Notes: generated by a model from the letters alone, not told the origin. A DNA stretch of 64,000 nt from Dryococelus australis (GCA_029891345.1 CM057002.1:65614590-65678589), one strand, 5' to 3'. Shown: positions 11,578 to 24,095, counted from the stretch's first letter. Translations and numbers: made by a program.

Positions 11578-12617
11578 TAGGGATACAATACCTCGATAAT
11601 TTATAGTATAAAGTATCGCATGAGAATATCCAAAAGTATCGAATTTCAAACAACCATTTCTCATACCACAATTACAGCACAAGCATACCATAACATTTGG
11701 AATTTGTATGATAATTTCGAAAAGTGTACCATAATTTAATCTGCATCCTTCTGGCATTCCAAGGTACCCATAAAATTTGACCTAGGTCCAACGGTTCGCA
11801 AGATATTTATTAACAGCAACTTTTAAATGAGTATCATAATTATCTCGGCTGGCAGCAAGCATTCCAAAGCTTCCTGTAAGCATTCCTAAAAGCCTTTACA
11901 GGCCGAAATCAGAGGAACGGTTTACAAGTTATTAAATTTTAAAAGTACAAGTGTACCATAATATACCATATTTTATTCATAGCATAATATTCACACAGCT
12001 GTGAGTACCTTGAGGTGTTTTTAGGCAACCCATACATACCACAATTATGATTTTTGACATCATTTACTTTTATGGTACATAATTGGGATACAATAAAAAT
12101 GGGTTGAGAGTTGCAAGCGGGCGTCGATAGGCACGAGTGAGCAAACTGATTATTGTACATTCCACACATACCATAATTGTCTGATACAACTGCATTATTA
12201 AATATTCACAAAAAAATACCATAATTATATGATATACCCCTAGCCTGCTAGGCCACGACAGGTGTATAAGATAATTACAATATTTATTTAATGTTACAGT
12301 AATTTCCTTGAAGTCCCAAAACAAAATTAAAAACCTGCGATATCGCAAAATAAATGTGTACTGAGCTATCATTTTCCTCAAGGTTTGATTGAACTCTTAT
12401 GCAGTTCTTCAGAATCAAAGGAAACTGTGTTGGTTTATCATTGATTAAGTAGGATGTTTGGGTTACAAGCCATCCACCATTGGTTAAGAATGTTTGGGTT
12501 ACAGGCCGTCCACCATTTGTTTTCAGTGTAATGTGGGTTTTATATAGTTTCAGTGTGTCAACAACACTAGTAAAATGAGCAATTTTCTTGGCCACGTTCT
12601 TGTGTGTTCATGACAAT
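11578..12617. mobile_element. Non-autonomous hAT-type element, copy 1 (right end lost)
   Basis: The left end (TAGGGATACAATACC, then TATCGCATGAGAATATCC and AAAGTATCGAATTT) and the right half from TTACAGTAATTTCCTTGAAG (12292) to GTTCATGACAATTTTA (12617) match the better copy at 13386-14299. The last 80 or so bases of the family are missing. This copy also holds many ACCATAATT-type motifs between 11680 and 12230, and a short duplicated unit near 12465-12515. Confidence 0.65.
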
Positions 12618-13019
12618 TTTACATATGTAAGAAATTTTGCATCAACCCAACAATTTGGCTGCAAAAACATACAAGCTTTTAACTTATAAAAACAGGTTAA
12701 ATTTATTTATGTAGCTTTCTTATCATAATTTTTAGGTTAATGAAATATTTGACTACAAAAGCCAGCCAGTTTGGTGAAACAACGTATTCATCCTTTTCTA
12801 TTTTGGTTCTCTCTTCAGATGCTATTGAGGTTAGTAAAAGGTTTAGTTTTGCCACACAAAAGTTGTTCTTGTTTATGTGCGGTGCTGTTGCTGCTGACAT
12901 TTGTATGTTTACGGTACTTATACTCTCTTCATATTTTAGTGTAATACTCTACTTGCACATTGCAACTTATAAGTTATAAAAGTGTACTATTCTCCCTTTA
13001 CAACTTTAAATTGCAAGTT
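12618..13019. other. Unassigned
   Basis: Frames on both strands (12703-12900 minus, 12740-12979 plus) overlap and show no motif I recognise. Confidence 0.4.
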
Positions 13020-13330
13020 TAATAAATCAACACTTTTCTAAATAAACACCATTTCTAGTTGTTTTCAATGTCTCATTTGATACAACTGAATGTCATTCAA
13101 ATACGTGTTTGATTATGAAAACATTCTAAAAATCAATTCAGCACAAACTATTGCAATCAATTGCTCAAACCAACTATGCTTTTAATGCTTCACATGCCAA
13201 ATTTCTGTGTATTCATGAAACATTTTCTTATTTTGTGATTTCAAATAACTAAAGCAGATTTTGCAACTTCATGTCTTGCAAAACAAACAGGTATCCCTAC
13301 ACACGGATCATCATCAATACTCATTTTGTC
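13020..13330. repeat. Dispersed repeat, copy A
   Basis: Shares many blocks in the same order with 19300-19610, including ATGTCTCATTTGATAC, ATCAATTCA.CACAA, CAATCAATT and TTTCAAATAACTAA. Nature unknown; no termini identified. Confidence 0.6.
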
Positions 13331-13385
13331 ATATGCGAAAATGTAGTAGACTATTCATGGTATCTTGATACTTTATGAATCAAAC

Positions 13386-14299
13386 TAGAGATGGGATCCT
13401 CAATGCTGTGATATCTCAATACCTTTGATACTCTATAGTATTGAGTATCACATGAGAATATCCGAAAGTATTGAATTTTAACACTGTGTTAATGGTATTT
13501 ACTGTGCACATTTTTTTCATGGAGTACTTACAAAATGTCCATAATATTTCCATACTGTGTTTTATCGCATAACTATTGCTGTCACGTAACAGTCACACAA
13601 TTTTTAAATACTGAAAAGCGAAAAACCATCTGCAAGTCATTTACTTCAGCTGTGTCACAAGACCTGGAACAGACAGTAGGGGAGGAACTGAAGCTGGAAG
13701 TACTGTGACGAGTTGTAGTTCCCCTCCCTCAAGAAGAAACTAAAACAGGAAGGGTGAAATGGTAGTTGCTAGGCAACCACTTCCCCTTTCACCAGGCATG
13801 TAAGGGGAGGAAGCAAAACCACACCTTGCGCCAAGCACTGGATTGGGCAGACAGAAAGTTGTCACACTTGTCACTCAATTCACTCTCGATTATCAGACAT
13901 TTTAGTAAAGAAATGTTACAGTAATTTCCTTGAAGTCACAAAAAAAAAAAAAATGATAGATTGCAAAATAAGTATGTAATGAGCTATAATTTTCCTCAAA
14001 GTTTGATTACACCTTTCACTGTGGAAACGTGATTCTATAGAATCGAAGGAGACGGTGTTGATTTATCACTGGTTAAGGATGCGAGTTATAGGCTGTCATA
14101 GTTTGTTTCAAGTGTAATGTGTGTTTTTATATAGTTTCAGTGTACATGAACAACACTAGTAAAATGAGTAATTTTCTTGGCCAAGTTGTTTTGTGTTCAT
14201 GACAATTTTAATTTTGTATCGAGAAAAGTATTGGTATAGAATATCATGAGAATGTTTTGGTATTGAGTATCAAGAAAATATGGTATTGACCCATTCCTA
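13386..14299. mobile_element. Non-autonomous hAT-type element, copy 2, with perfect 8-bp TSD
   Basis: A 914-bp element starting TAGAGATGGGATCC and ending GACCCATTCCTA, which on the minus strand reads TAGGAATGGGTC: short imperfect terminal inverted repeats. It is flanked by a perfect 8-bp direct repeat, AATCAAAC, at 13378-13385 and 14300-14307, the length expected for hAT transposases. Near each end are repeats of a GTATTGAGTATCA-type motif, typical of hAT subterminal regions. No transposase is encoded. The central part (13640-13880) is GC-richer and holds GTTGCTAGGCAAC, which looks like an RFX X-box. Confidence 0.85.
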
Positions 14300-14307
14300 A
14301 ATCAAAC

Positions 14308-15517
14308 CATTGACAAGTCACTATGTACAACATGTTTGATTGTTTCTTAAAACCTGTGTCTGATAAGAAAAAGTTATAATTTTTTTGGAGTCTGTTATTT
14401 CTAAATGTTTCTAAACAACATACTATTTACGTTTTCAGACAAAATTGGTTAATTTTTTATATTTCCCAGTGCACGAATTTAGTTATTTGTTTTTTGCAAA
14501 TGTTTGAATATTCTGTTTAAATGTAGCAACAGTACATATATTTCAAAAGTGGAACTTAACTTTAGCATAGCGTCATAAAAGTTTGAAGTAACCATGAACA
14601 GACAGACTACATTAGTTTGACTTAAACATACACACACCCAGCTATAACTGATGTGTGGTTGGTTAGCACTTTCAGAATAAAGTTTTGAAAAAATTTCCTG
14701 CCTGTTACGGGCACACACTGACTGGCTTACTCCAACTAAAGCAGCTGGAATGATAGAGAAGTCGTTCCATATCTTAAGATGGTACGGAAGGTGTAATGTT
14801 TAGTTTAAACCTGTTGACACCAAAATTCATAATTTCTACTTCTGTTCCGTTTATGCATGAGAGGAAGAAATTACATACTAGTGAGCAGTTTGCATTCCCC
14901 ATATTTACAAACGTTCACTTAGTCTAGTCGTGAATATTGTGTGTGTGAATGCATCTGTGACAATGTTAGCTCTGCAGGCAATGAAAGAATACAAAATAGC
15001 CTAAAATTACTGTATATCAAAACCAGGCTTTTAAAAGTGATTAATATTCTCAGACAGTTCTATGATTCCAGAAGAAAATACCACTTTCTACACTAATTTT
15101 TGAATGTGTAAAACAATAAAAGTACAGTTTCGTTCATGTTACTTCTAAAATAATTTTTGAATACTTAATTATAGACTACTCACTGTAAAGTGAGCACTTT
15201 TGAAGCGAGTTACTTTTTCCTTTAGTCGTTTTTCATCCTTTAACAACCTTTTTAAATAAATACTGCCATGTAGGTAATAAATGCACAGTGTATATTCCAC
15301 CACAATCTGAAATTAACGTCTACGGCTAAAATAAAATGTATTTATTGACTATTATTCAAGATGAGGGGATTTTCAAATGTGCTCACTTTACCGTGAATAG
15401 CCTATACCAACCATATTACATATTAAAAGGCTTTGTTGGAAGCAGCAAGAGATCACAGAATATACTACCGCTACAAAACAGATATGCTAAAAGTCCCTCC
15501 TTCCTTTCCGTGGTTCC

Positions 15518-15518
<1 letters not shown>
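14308..15518. other. Unassigned, AT-rich
   Basis: No coding segment, RNA gene or repeat recognised in this 1.2-kb stretch. Confidence 0.45.

Positions 15519-15588
<70 letters not shown>
15519..15588. repeat. (TA)n microsatellite, about 35 units
   Basis: Uninterrupted TA dinucleotide run directly abutting the next element. Confidence 0.97.
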
Positions 15589-15591
<3 letters not shown>

Positions 15592-16820
15592 GATGTCAAA
15601 ATACTAAAAAATCCTTGATTCCGATTCTTACTTCGATTCATGCCTCGATTCTTCGCTCCATTCCGATTCTCAATTCCATAAGGAAATAAATTAATAGTAT
15701 TTCATTTACAACTGAATGCAAACAATATATTTTATGCTTATGATCTGTTATCCACAAAATTTCTATCTTTTACATGATGGTTCGAAACGCGAACCACCGA
15801 ACCCGCTTGAACCGAAAGTACGTGTCCTACAAGTATTTTCTGTGGTCCCCACAAAAGTCCTATAGATATAATGTTAAAAATGTCTGTTCATGCCAAACTC
15901 AAAATTTAAGCCTAATTTTTACAGCATTGAATGAACAAAAATTTCTGAAGCATCGCCGGAAAATACATGATCCGATCATTAAACAACGAAGTATTAACAA
16001 AAATGTATAGTGTTGACTGTACTCTCAAAGCCATATAAACGAAGTCTGTAAGCAGTAAATTATGTACACATGCAGAAGTAATACTAATAGATAACGCAAA
16101 AAAAATAAATTTTCAACACACATTGTTTTCGCTTATGTCTCACTGCCCTGCATTTAGTCCTGTTTAGGTAATTTATTTACGACTTCCAAACCTGTTAATT
16201 TAGTCGCGATCTCGTAATCTGTAATAAAAAAAAAATTGACATCTCAGACTACAAATTGTGTATTTAGAGAGCACGAAATACAAAAATTAAACAAAAAACC
16301 TGGAAATACAGTATATATTTAAATCAAATATGTCCTGTAGAGTTTTATTAGGTGTTCAGCAAACTTTATATTGTTTACAACGGCAGCCATAGGCATATTT
16401 TCGTGGTTGAATTGTTAACAATGAGGTGGTTTCGCACTCCTGTTCACTACCTTGTTGTGAACGCACCGTGACTGGGGTAACCAGAGTTCACCAATTGTTG
16501 GTTAATGCAGTTAGAAGCATGTTAATAGAATTGTTAACTGGATGTTGATGTTTCTTGCTAATCGTTTTGAATTCCGAGTTTCTCTACTGCATTTGCAACT
16601 GGCATTACCACATGCGTCTGCATTCATTATTTTCCCGTATGCAACTTTTTTTTAGTTTGTCCACTGATAAAAGTATTTTAGAGAATCCACTGTACTCATC
16701 CCTGTTAATTTGTTAATAAAAATAATCCTCAGGGAATCGGCATGTACCAAAACATTTGATTCTCGATACCTTTAATTGCTTAAGAATCGACAGTATCGAG
16801 AAATCGAATTTGACATCCCT
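15589..16820. mobile_element. hAT-type non-autonomous element inserted at a (TA)n tract
   Basis: A 1.23-kb element with 12-bp perfect terminal inverted repeats: AGGGATGTCAAA at 15589 and TTTGACATCCCT ending at 16820. The candidate 8-bp duplication is TATATATA on the left versus AATACATA on the right (6 of 8 match). Subterminal sequence is rich in GATTC/CGATTC units at both ends, as in many hAT elements. The only internal frame (15774-16010) is not recognisable as transposase. Confidence 0.75.
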
Positions 16821-16828
16821 AATACATA

Positions 16829-17683
16829 TGGTTAACGGAACTTTCGAACAGGAGTAAAAATTATCATCTGAGACAAACAAAGGAACAACTTATTTTACAA
16901 CTGGCTCTATTCACTACAGCATATGTATATTTAAATCTGACACATCAAACACGAAAAAACATAAAATGCATAAACCTGTTTGTCAAACATTTCTGATCAC
17001 CTTTGTACAGGATTCCTGAAAGTTTCTCAGCAGGAAAATAAACTGTTGCATCAACATCAAGTGAAACAGCCAGTAGCATCAGGTACATTCTTCATCCTTC
17101 CAACGTTTCACATTTGTGTAGACATAACTTTCAAGAGGACTTTGATAAAACATTTACCAGTTTAAATGAACAGAAGAACAAACCAACCCGTGCTTCCATC
17201 AGTATATACTAAGAAACACACTGGTATATCCGGGTCAAGAATTAAAGGATGGAAAACAGTTCTTACAATAATACCCACAGCTAATTAGAACACAACGTGT
17301 AGTCATCCTTCACCAAATAATCCTTCACCAAGAAATCCTTCACCAAGTAATCCTTCATTTTCCTTTGTCACTAGTTGTTGAAGTAACACCTATTTGATGA
17401 AAGAGTTAAGGAGCCTCTCTTCCAAGAAAAATTTGTAATTTTTATTTTGCAACTACTGATATTTTAATTACCCAAATACAGAGTAAATGCTCCTTAGCAG
17501 TTATCACTGTTTACCAAAACTTATTAAGACTGAGAGTTTGCTAGGGCATTCCTTTACTGCAGTGCCTCTATTAATATACTGTCAAATACATTTTCTGGTT
17601 AATTAAGTGCTGATACTCTTATTTTTAAAATTTTATCAACACAAAACATTATAAATGAAAGGAAAATATTATCAAGGAGTGTA
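16829..17683. other. Unassigned; contains a 15-bp tandem repeat
   Basis: Three units and a partial fourth of ATCCTTCACCAARWA run from 17305 to about 17358. Nothing else is recognised. Confidence 0.6.
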
Positions 17684-17766
17684 ATTGTGTGTGCGTGTGT
17701 GCGAGTGTGTGTGTGCGCATGCGTGAGTGCATGTGTGGGTGTGTGTGTGCACACGCACGCGTGCAT
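17684..17766. repeat. (GT)n microsatellite, interrupted
   Basis: GT/GTGC alternation of about 80 bases with GCATGC interruptions; Z-DNA-like composition. Confidence 0.95.
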
Positions 17767-18149
17767 CTATATACATATATAAAACTTTAAAATATTCAAA
17801 AAGTATTGTTACACACCTGATTTTGGTGAAAATATTTCTATGATTCCATCCATTCTGATGAAATATCAATATATTTTAAGCTCATTTTTCTCACATTTCA
17901 CTAAAAATTTCAGCAATTTTGAAAACATAATATGATCTTTCAAACTATACAGTAAGTGTAGAGTAAATTTTCTCTCAGCAAAATGTTATACTTCATTTTA
18001 TGTAAATATTTTGTTATAATAGCTAAAATTTGCCTATTCAATGAGAAAGAAAAAATACATATCAGTCTATTTATACAGTACATGAGTATGCATGTAATGC
18101 AGACAACTGATATGAATGGTGACACATGATGCTTTTTGTGCTTAGAGAA

Positions 18150-18990
18150 AGCACACTACAAGTGACCGACTTCGCCCCATCTGAAAACGGCAAAGTCCTC
18201 AGGGCAAGTCAACTCCAGTTCCGCACTGTAATTGAAGGCAGGGCACGTGGGAGTTCCAGACATTCACAGAACCTTTAACACACTGCCAACCCAGTGCTCC
18301 TAGTTTTTACCATCATCCCAATTCTCCAAGACGCAGTTACGTCATCGTCCCTACCCAAAAGATACACCACTCTACTTCACTGTGCCTGCTAGAGAGACAG
18401 CACATCATTTAAAATTTGTGCCAGTGAAAGAAGCAGGCCAATCAGCAGAGAGCCACTGCCTCCTTGAGCGCCTCTGGACCTGAGATTTCATCACCACGTG
18501 CCAAGCGGCAGGTGAGACGGTACATACACGTGACGTCACAAGCTCCACCCTTAAGAGGCAGGGCCCCCGCACCCCACAGAGTGCCTATGGTTGGTAGGAG
18601 TAAGTATAAAAGGCATCCTGACCAGGCCCAAGAGAGTCAAAGAGCCAGTTTGTGTGGCTCATCATCCTCCAGACTGCGCACACTGGAGACGACATCCGCG
18701 GCAGTTCTATCTTGCAACACCCCTTGCAAAGTTTATAGCTAACTCACTCACCATTTGTTGATTGGGTGCAATGTTTCTTACGTTGCTCTTATTCTGTGAT
18801 CAACCTCGCTTTCCCAGTGGATGATGTGGCAAGGTTGGCCACCAGTAAGCTGGTGAGGGTCACCACTGGGTTTAGCGGTAGAACCCCAGCAACCTGAGAA
18901 CTCGGCTGGTTCGTCAGTGTATTGAGCTCCTAGTGAAGGGCTCCTCTGAAGATTAGCCAATGCAATACGCTGAGCACTACCACGGCCATA
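18150..18990 (+). promoter_or_regulatory. GC-rich promoter-like block, possibly a solo LTR
   Basis: An abrupt GC-rich island of about 840 bases in AT-rich DNA. Along the plus strand it holds GGCCAATCAG (about 18437, a CCAAT box) and CACGTG (about 18495). CACGTGACGTCAC (about 18526) overlaps an E-box with a CRE, and TATAAAAGG lies near 18606. This is the order of a compact Pol II promoter. No gene follows within reach and no coding frame is convincing. A solo LTR of a retroelement is the simplest explanation; I could not fix its ends or a target duplication. Confidence 0.45.
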
Positions 18991-19299
18991 CTTGGAATGC
19001 CGCTTGGTGTTACATGTATTTGCCTCTAATTCTTAAAAAAGTAATCCCCAACTGTTTTACCTGTTCTTTAGTTTCCTGTATCCTATTTTCACAGAACCAG
19101 CATTACGTTACATACTCAATAATTAAATTCAACCTTGGTTCTCAAACTCTTAGGGGTAATCAAATTACTATCAATTAGAATTGGCATTTGTAAGTTTAAG
19201 GTACGTGTATTCTGTATATATTTATGTAATACTTGCACACTGCAAAATTAACATTAAGAAAAATGTAAAATTTTGTCTAATTTATACTGCAGTATCAAA

Positions 19300-19610
19300 A
19301 ACTTAACATCCAGTTTGAATCAACACATTTCCCAATAATGTAAAAAAATGCCATTTTGAATTTTAATGTCTCATTTGATACTATTGTGACTCTCTACGTA
19401 ATCAAACTAAATATCAATTCAACACAATCTATCACAATCAATCACTTGAATCAACTACATTTTTACTGCTTTATGTGTTAAATCTTACATAATTATCGTA
19501 CACTTTTGCGAAGTATTTGTGCATTTTGCAATTTCAAATAACTAATGCAAATTTCATAACAATTTTATGATTTTGCACCTTACGAAAAACTGAAGTCTGT
19601 TACCTAAGTA
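19300..19610. repeat. Dispersed repeat, copy B
   Basis: Direct-orientation partner of 13020-13330, sharing ATGTCTCATTTGATAC, ATCAATTCAACACAA and TTTCAAATAACTAA in the same order. Confidence 0.6.
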
Positions 19611-19739
19611 TTGTGTACTTGATGCAACTACAGAAATTATACAGAAATGTGAACAACAGTGATCAAGAGCAGAATTGAAAGACAGCACAAATTAAATTCT
19701 TTGATTTACTAAAATTGCAACAAAGGCAACATTATAAAT

Positions 19740-20805
19740 GCGAAGGAAAACATGTCCTAGGTAGAGCGAGATGTGAGAGAGACTATTTGGAAGTGAAAGC
19801 AGTTATCCACAAATGGCAGGTGTGATGAAAAGTGGTCTGATGAATATAACAAAAGGTAACAAGTTGAGCCTTCAGACGAAAATTATTTTAGCTGCCAGCT
19901 GAATCACTTTGAAACAATATGGAAACTTGCTCAGTTATACATACTTGGCAAACACAGGTGTGTGGATAAAGATGTGCAGTCAAACAAAACTTATGACTAC
20001 AGGGGAGGGAAGATGAGGAAAGCTTGTTTACTGTGGTGCTGTGTGTGACCAAAAGATGGTTAAATCTGTTCACTAAAAAAACCTAACTGCTGTAGTTAAC
20101 TCTTCAACAAGTTGGGCTGGCTTTAAGAATATTACTTCATTCACAGTTGACAAAAATGGTTAAATGTGCCGCAGAATATTTCACTCCAGGATAAATGAGG
20201 TAGCCACAAACCAGGAAGATGAAGAACCAAGCTCAAGGAGGAACTTGAAGAAACCTTGTGTGCTACACCTGAGAGTGTTGTTGTGAAGGTACTTGATGTG
20301 CCTAACTATTTTATCAGAGCTCCAAATACTTCAACTGTTATTTCAGTGATGAAAACGTTTATGATGCAAATTGCTATACGTAAACAAAAGCACCATACCA
20401 CCAATTTTTTTTTTCCAGCAGCCTCAGGCTTCTTCAAGAATTCTCAATTTAGCACGATGTAACCTTTGAAATATTTTATGTCTAATGTAAGTTAATAACA
20501 AAGCAGAGAAAAAAATATATGAATAGTGTATATTCGGTTTTAACTGTCATGTTAAGTAAACAGCCATTACAAACAACTGCTGTATGCTGGGGCATCCCAA
20601 TAATTTGATGGTGCACAAGCTGGTTTGTATTACTTACCAGGTTAACATATATTGCTTTACAGAAGTCATTTTGAACTAACTTTTTGTAGTTAATAGTAAT
20701 GGTATTTTTTAAATTTTATTAAAATAATTCTTACACAAAAGTAAATGTGAGCTATGATTATCTCACACACAGAGGAAGTTTCACTATAGTGAGATTTCAT
20801 TACTG
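19740..20805 (+). mobile_element. Second Tigger/pogo relic, 3' part only
   Basis: The right terminus reads, on the minus strand, CAGTAATGAAATCTCACT then ATAGTGAAACTTC, followed outward by TA. It resembles the ends of the element at 8200-10427. The frame 20256-20462 ends 'KQKHHTTNFFF' and aligns loosely with the C-terminal tail of the first Tigger copy (a 'VLRNIYKFSPSAS' type region, then 'STVNSFF'). The DDE domain is not visible. The left limit is a guess. Confidence 0.5.
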
Positions 20806-21110
20806 TATATTTATAAAACAAGACATGTTTTCCTGTCCATTTAAAAGTGCCTGCTATGACCAAAGTTTTCTCAAAAGTTCTTATCTAATACTATAATTAA
20901 ACACAAAATATACCCTTCATTTAGTTGTCGGCAATACTGTACTTGTGTTTTCTTAAGGAGATGAACACATTTCATTCTAGTCTTCAGTAACACTGAGCAG
21001 ATGTTGACCCTCAACCATGTCCTCGTGCGCAGCATCAGCCATCTCCCCTATTGTCCTGCACACACACACACACACATACATACGTGAACAATTTAGTTCC
21101 TGTACCACTA
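20806..21110. other. Unassigned
   Basis: Includes a short CA tract near 21058-21076; otherwise nothing recognised. Confidence 0.4.
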
Positions 21111-21600
21111 CAGTATGTCCATAAAGTCATGGTGGCGATTCAAAAGTCTGTATTAAATGAACTGTAAACAGTAAACATCCCAATGACATGCCAGATAAGA
21201 GACCATACCATGAAGTTTCAAACATGCGTAGGTTAGTTCGATGTGGGTTCCATTTGTTGCCCAACACACATCTAGCCAATACTCCATTTCTTGCCATACA
21301 CGATGAAGCACATCAAGTGTACACGACTGAATCTCTTCTCCGATTCTTTCTTTAATGTGCGCAACGTCATCGACTCAAACACTGTACACACATTGCTTGA
21401 TGTAGTCCCAATAGGAAACACCTAGTGGTGTACAGTTGAGTGATTGTGGAGGCAACCCCCCCCCCCCCCCCCCCCCCCAAACTGTGGATATGTTGAGTCC
21501 AGAAACCCGTGAACAGTATTACTGTTACTGTAGAGGAGCACAAAACTTGTTTCCAGGTTCCTTATGACGACGATTTCAGAGCCAAATATTGTTTTCATGT
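21111..21600 (-). pseudogene. Mariner/Tc1-type transposase relic, C-terminal part
   Basis: On the minus strand the sequence reads 'VHGFLDSTYPQF', a G-rich run, 'LPPQSLNCTPLGVSYWDYIK', then 'HIKERIGEEIQSCTLDVLHR' and 'VWQEMEYWLDVCWATNGTHI'. The consensus here is 'WPPRSPDLTPLDFFLWG', so the third catalytic Asp is Gly (codon at 21420-21422). The low-coordinate end CAGTATGTCCATAAAGTCATGG looks like a mariner terminal repeat and would be the element's 3' end. A C23 run (21456-21478) has expanded inside the former catalytic region. The N-terminal part and the other terminus were not found. Confidence 0.75.
21456..21478. repeat. Poly-C tract, 23 bases, inside the mariner relic
   Basis: C23, falling where the family encodes a Gly-rich segment before W-P-P-R-S-P-D. 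Confidence 0.95.
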
Positions 21601-23676
21601 GGCGGCTCTTAATTTAAAATGTGATGATATTCATGACAAACACACATAACAGATTCAAATTTCACATGCTTGAATGGCGTGGTGTTGCACAGCATGGTAT
21701 CACTGTCACGTGTCTACCTACATAACATCACTAGTCTAATATATGCATCCAACAAACTTTTGACGCTCCTCAAGGCAGTGTACATATCATTGGTTTATGT
21801 TGTTTTGTATGGGCACTGCATGCATCGGAAACCCCACCATGACTACGGACATACTGTACATGTTATAGATGGATTATAGTTACGTACATAGGGTTGCCAA
21901 ATACCTATTCAAAATGTAAAAGCAGAACATTCATTGGAAACATTTTGTTTTCGACCCACTGAAAATTGATAAAGTTTGTGTACACATAGCAAACATATTT
22001 TAATAAACCAAAATTAGAAACTAACACATGTTTGAAATAGAGCCAAAAATATTATACAAATAATTATAAATACTTGTGCTAGAGTGAGCAATTTTTATCT
22101 GCAGGTACATATTTATAAAAAAAATTACAACATATTTCATTATAACTAGAAAACATAAACAAGTTGTTTCAGTAAGTTAACTGGAATTCTGTTTCGTGCA
22201 TATATATCTATATCTATATCTATATCTATATCACACACACACACACACACGTGAGCACATACATGCATGTAATCTAAGTTATCAGAATATTTATCAGAAT
22301 GCAAAGAAATTTTGTAACTGGATTAACTTTTCGTATGTTATACAATTTATCTTTAAGTTATCTTTAAAAACAGAACATTTAGCATCATGTTGCAGACAAT
22401 AACAGTATGCAGAACAAAATGTGCAAAAAGAGAATTGTACCAGATAAGACAAACAGTATATCTTGGAACCTTACCTGCACAGGAGGTACCCAAAACCACT
22501 CAGGAGTTTAGAACAGACATGGGAGGCAATCAAATTAGGATGGCTGCAAGCAGTTTGGGGTACATCATAATTATGTAGTAGTTTTGTAGCAAGCTGCATA
22601 CACTTGATGTGGGCACCCTTAGTAGCACGGTAAAGGTCTAGGCAATATTAAAGCTCTTGCCATTTGAAGAACAAATCAGAAGAACCACACCATATTCCTG
22701 ACACAATCCTTCAGCTTAAGTCTATTATCTGAGGTTTGGCAGACAAGGTTTTTGAAACTCCACAAACACAACTCCAGTGAGATTGCGTGTGGCACCACAG
22801 CATTCTGTCATATCTGCCAAACATATACGGTAGTGAGACCTCTATTTTTGATACAGCATACAATTCCTATATATTCCAGGTGTTCATACTATCTAATTGT
22901 TCTTGAAAGAAGAAGAGACCAATAACCCAGTTACACGTTATACTACATCACACACTACACATTCACATGCACCCAATCATCATTTAGATTTTCAGTGCCC
23001 CAAATAAATGCAAAGTATGCACCTGTAAACTCTACACATGATACAAATTGTTGCCTCAGCTACATAAAAAAAAAGGACTTTCTCAAAAAGTCAACAGTCA
23101 ACGTGGAGAGAGGAATATCTACATTGATATAAAATAACTGTCTACGTTGGCTCTACGTTTCATGTGTTGTACTCAATGAACCTAGTATTCACTTAACCTT
23201 GATCCCTTGTGAGGTAAACTGTGCACAACTAAAAGTGGGTTTAATAACATACGTGAAACTTTGTGTGTGGATCTTAGAAAAGCACACCAACAGTTCACAG
23301 TTGTTCCACCAACAGTTCACAGTTGTTCCACAGATTCACACCTGACCAATCACTTTCATCATCATTTGTGGTGAAGCTTTTTGAAAAAATCCAATTCACA
23401 GTCTCTTAACATCTTGCAACTTGGAGATTGTTTTTCAAGGTTGTGTTGTAAATTATTTAAGTGTGAGTCACCAATTTTTTCTTTACAAGCTAGCCAACCC
23501 AAAACCCACACTCCTACATAATTTCCATTTAGTTAAAAAAGAAAAAAAAAAATTGTCTGAAGACTGTAATGCTAGCCAATTGCCATCTGTTGGCTGTAAA
23601 GAACTTGCAGACGTTTCACCATGATGTGCCACAAACTACATTCCGCCAGCTGCCAGGAAAAATCTCTGTAGATAGA
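21601..23676. other. Unassigned; microsatellite and a small duplication
   Basis: Contains (TATCTA)n followed by (CA)n at 22199-22250, and a perfect 22-bp tandem duplication, CCAACAGTTCACAGTTGTTC plus CA, at 23287-23330. No supported genes. Confidence 0.5.
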
Positions 23677-24076
23677 TCAGATGCCAGCTTGGCTTAGAAT
23701 GACATGGTGGCACAGCAAACAAAAATGCAGAGATAGGCCTACAAAAATTGCTGCCCTTACAAGAGTTTTATGAAGAATGGACCAACACAGTCGACACATT
23801 ATTTTCCAAATAGCTAGACCTACTGTGCCCTCATGGCGGAAAGATCTCCCATTACAGGTTGATTTAGAGTGGGTCTCTGTCTCAAACAAGTTACAGCATC
23901 CTTATCTGCCAGTGTCCAAACCTGCTCACTTAGAATTCCATAAAGAGTCTGCACTCCAGAATGGTGGTGTTTTTTTTTGTGGTAGTGACTAATAAGATCA
24001 TTCAGAGAATGGAATTTTGGAAGCGGAAGTGAATGTTTCTGTTCATATGGGATTGCAGCTTGGGAGAGTCAAACCT

Positions 24077-24095
24077 CCCCCCCCCCCCCCCCCCC
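24077..24095. repeat. Poly-C tract, 19 bases
   Basis: C19 within the BEL/Pao relic. Confidence 0.95.

Noticed and set aside
12703-12979. Overlapping frames on both strands
   Set aside because: Neither product has a known motif, and the region lies between transposon copies.
13678-13727. Hairpin between AGGGGAGGAACT and AGTTCCCCTCCC
   Set aside because: The arms pair fully only over GGAACT/AGTTCC; the rest is out of register.
15336-15689. Open frame with a long Ile-Tyr repeat
   Set aside because: It is the translation of the (TA)n microsatellite.
17672-17869. Minus-strand frame rich in His-Thr
   Set aside because: It is the translation of the GT microsatellite.
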